In this document: positions 58,912-59,072 of the stretch, piece after piece
Layout: each line of letters begins with the position of its first letter
How positions within the stretch are numbered: the stretch's first letter is position 1
Assembly (NCBI GenBank): GCA_902764825.1
Contig: CACWXL010000008.1
Span: 1-59,072, forward strand
DNA: 59,072 nucleotides
DNA from: Oscillospiraceae bacterium
GTDB lineage: Bacteria > Bacillota > Clostridia > Saccharofermentanales > Saccharofermentanaceae
Reading direction: 5' to 3'
Translations under genes and position numbers: made by a program
Notes under the pieces: generated by a model
The model's database searches: none
Told to the model about the DNA's origin: nothing
Seen by the model: the letters and a program-made list of their open reading frames with translations, nothing else

Positions 58912-59072
58912 TGAACCCACTTTGTTGGACGGTTTAAAACGAGTATAAGGACTGATTCCTTGCCTGGCAAGGAGTCAGTCCTTTCAGTCTGACCTGAATT
59001 CTCTCGTTGTTGTAGTACTCAATGTAATCTTCCATAGCTTTCTGGAGCTGTCCTAAGGTCTTGAATTCAAAT
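58912..59072 (-). mobile_element. 3' end of an IS3-family insertion sequence (runs off the window)
   Basis: Contains the end of the transposase gene. Its probable terminal inverted repeat starts with TGAACCCAC at 58912. The rest of the IS lies beyond the window. It sits directly upstream of the antitoxin promoter and may have displaced genes there. Confidence 0.75.
58934..59071 (-). CDS. IS3-family transposase, C-terminal part (partial)
   Basis: 45 codons and a stop. The reading includes LQKAMEDYIEYYNNERIQV followed by RLKGLTPCQAR, the typical end of the DDE integrase core (rve_3 region) of IS3/IS150-type OrfB. The gene begins outside the window, so whether it is intact cannot be judged. Confidence 0.88.
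   Translation of the reverse strand, partial: FEFKTLGQLQKAMEDYIEYYNNERIQVRLKGLTPCQARNQSLYSF

Overview
The window (about 59 kb) looks like chromosome of a low-to-mid-GC Gram-positive Clostridia bacterium. The reasons are a MurT/GatD-type pair, consensus AGGAGG ribosome sites and TTGACA/TATAAT promoters, two Firmicute-style histidine kinase/response regulator modules, an AraC/GyrI-like regulator, GH29 and GH51 glycosidases of the kind found in gut or rumen Clostridia, and an ECF sigma/anti-sigma pair. I cannot assign a genus. Nearly all genes lie on the minus strand.

Layout. 1-5.8 kb: HD protein, GT2 glycosyltransferase, TPM protein, zinc-ribbon membrane protein, and a MurT/GatD pair whose GatD has lost both catalytic residues. 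5.9-7.4 kb: pheA (chorismate mutase/prephenate dehydratase) behind a Phe-rich leader peptide and a terminator/antiterminator switch. 7.6-10.3 kb: small membrane protein, an ECF-transporter S component behind a second leader-peptide attenuator, a PHP-domain protein and dCTP deaminase. 10.4-20.6 kb: an eight-gene, tightly overlapping operon: CarS-like CDP-archaeol synthase, two ATP-grasp/phospho-His dikinases, PssA-like CDP-alcohol phosphatidyltransferase, phosphatidylserine decarboxylase, UbiA prenyltransferase, GNAT protein and AMP-forming ligase. This is the most exciting part of the window. The order of activities mirrors the late archaeal phospholipid pathway, and a homologue of sn-glycerol-1-phosphate dehydrogenase (EgsA/AraM) sits 10 kb away at 31.0-32.1 kb.

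20.7-36.3 kb: lipoprotein-like gene, mnmA, an HTH/membrane protein pair, AraC regulator, GH29 fucosidase, CPBP protease, GNAT, cation/proton antiporter, G1P dehydrogenase, HAD phosphatase, a second zinc-ribbon membrane protein and a GH51 arabinofuranosidase. 36.4-43.0 kb: a two-component system, a MacB/FtsX-type ABC exporter and a C45 (penicillin-acylase-like) lipoprotein in one run. 43.1-54.7 kb: cyclic-nucleotide-domain protein, acyltransferase, tRNA-Val(GAC), an orphan 66-residue prepilin-like protein, an EEP phosphatase, a second two-component system with an orphan solute-binding-like lipoprotein, a LURP-one-like protein and a methyltransferase. 54.9-56.6 kb: ECF sigma factor and its membrane anti-sigma partner. 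56.7-59.1 kb: left end of an integrated element: a 3' fragment of tRNA-Thr as attachment site, tyrosine integrase, an orphan Phd-type antitoxin and the 3' end of an IS3-family transposase that runs off the window.

Intergenic DNA repeatedly holds clusters of inverted or tandem short words (about 0.8, 7.4, 23.1 and 34.4 kb). One 18-nt word is shared exactly by two gaps 9 kb apart. No CRISPR array, rRNA or complete known riboswitch class was recognised.
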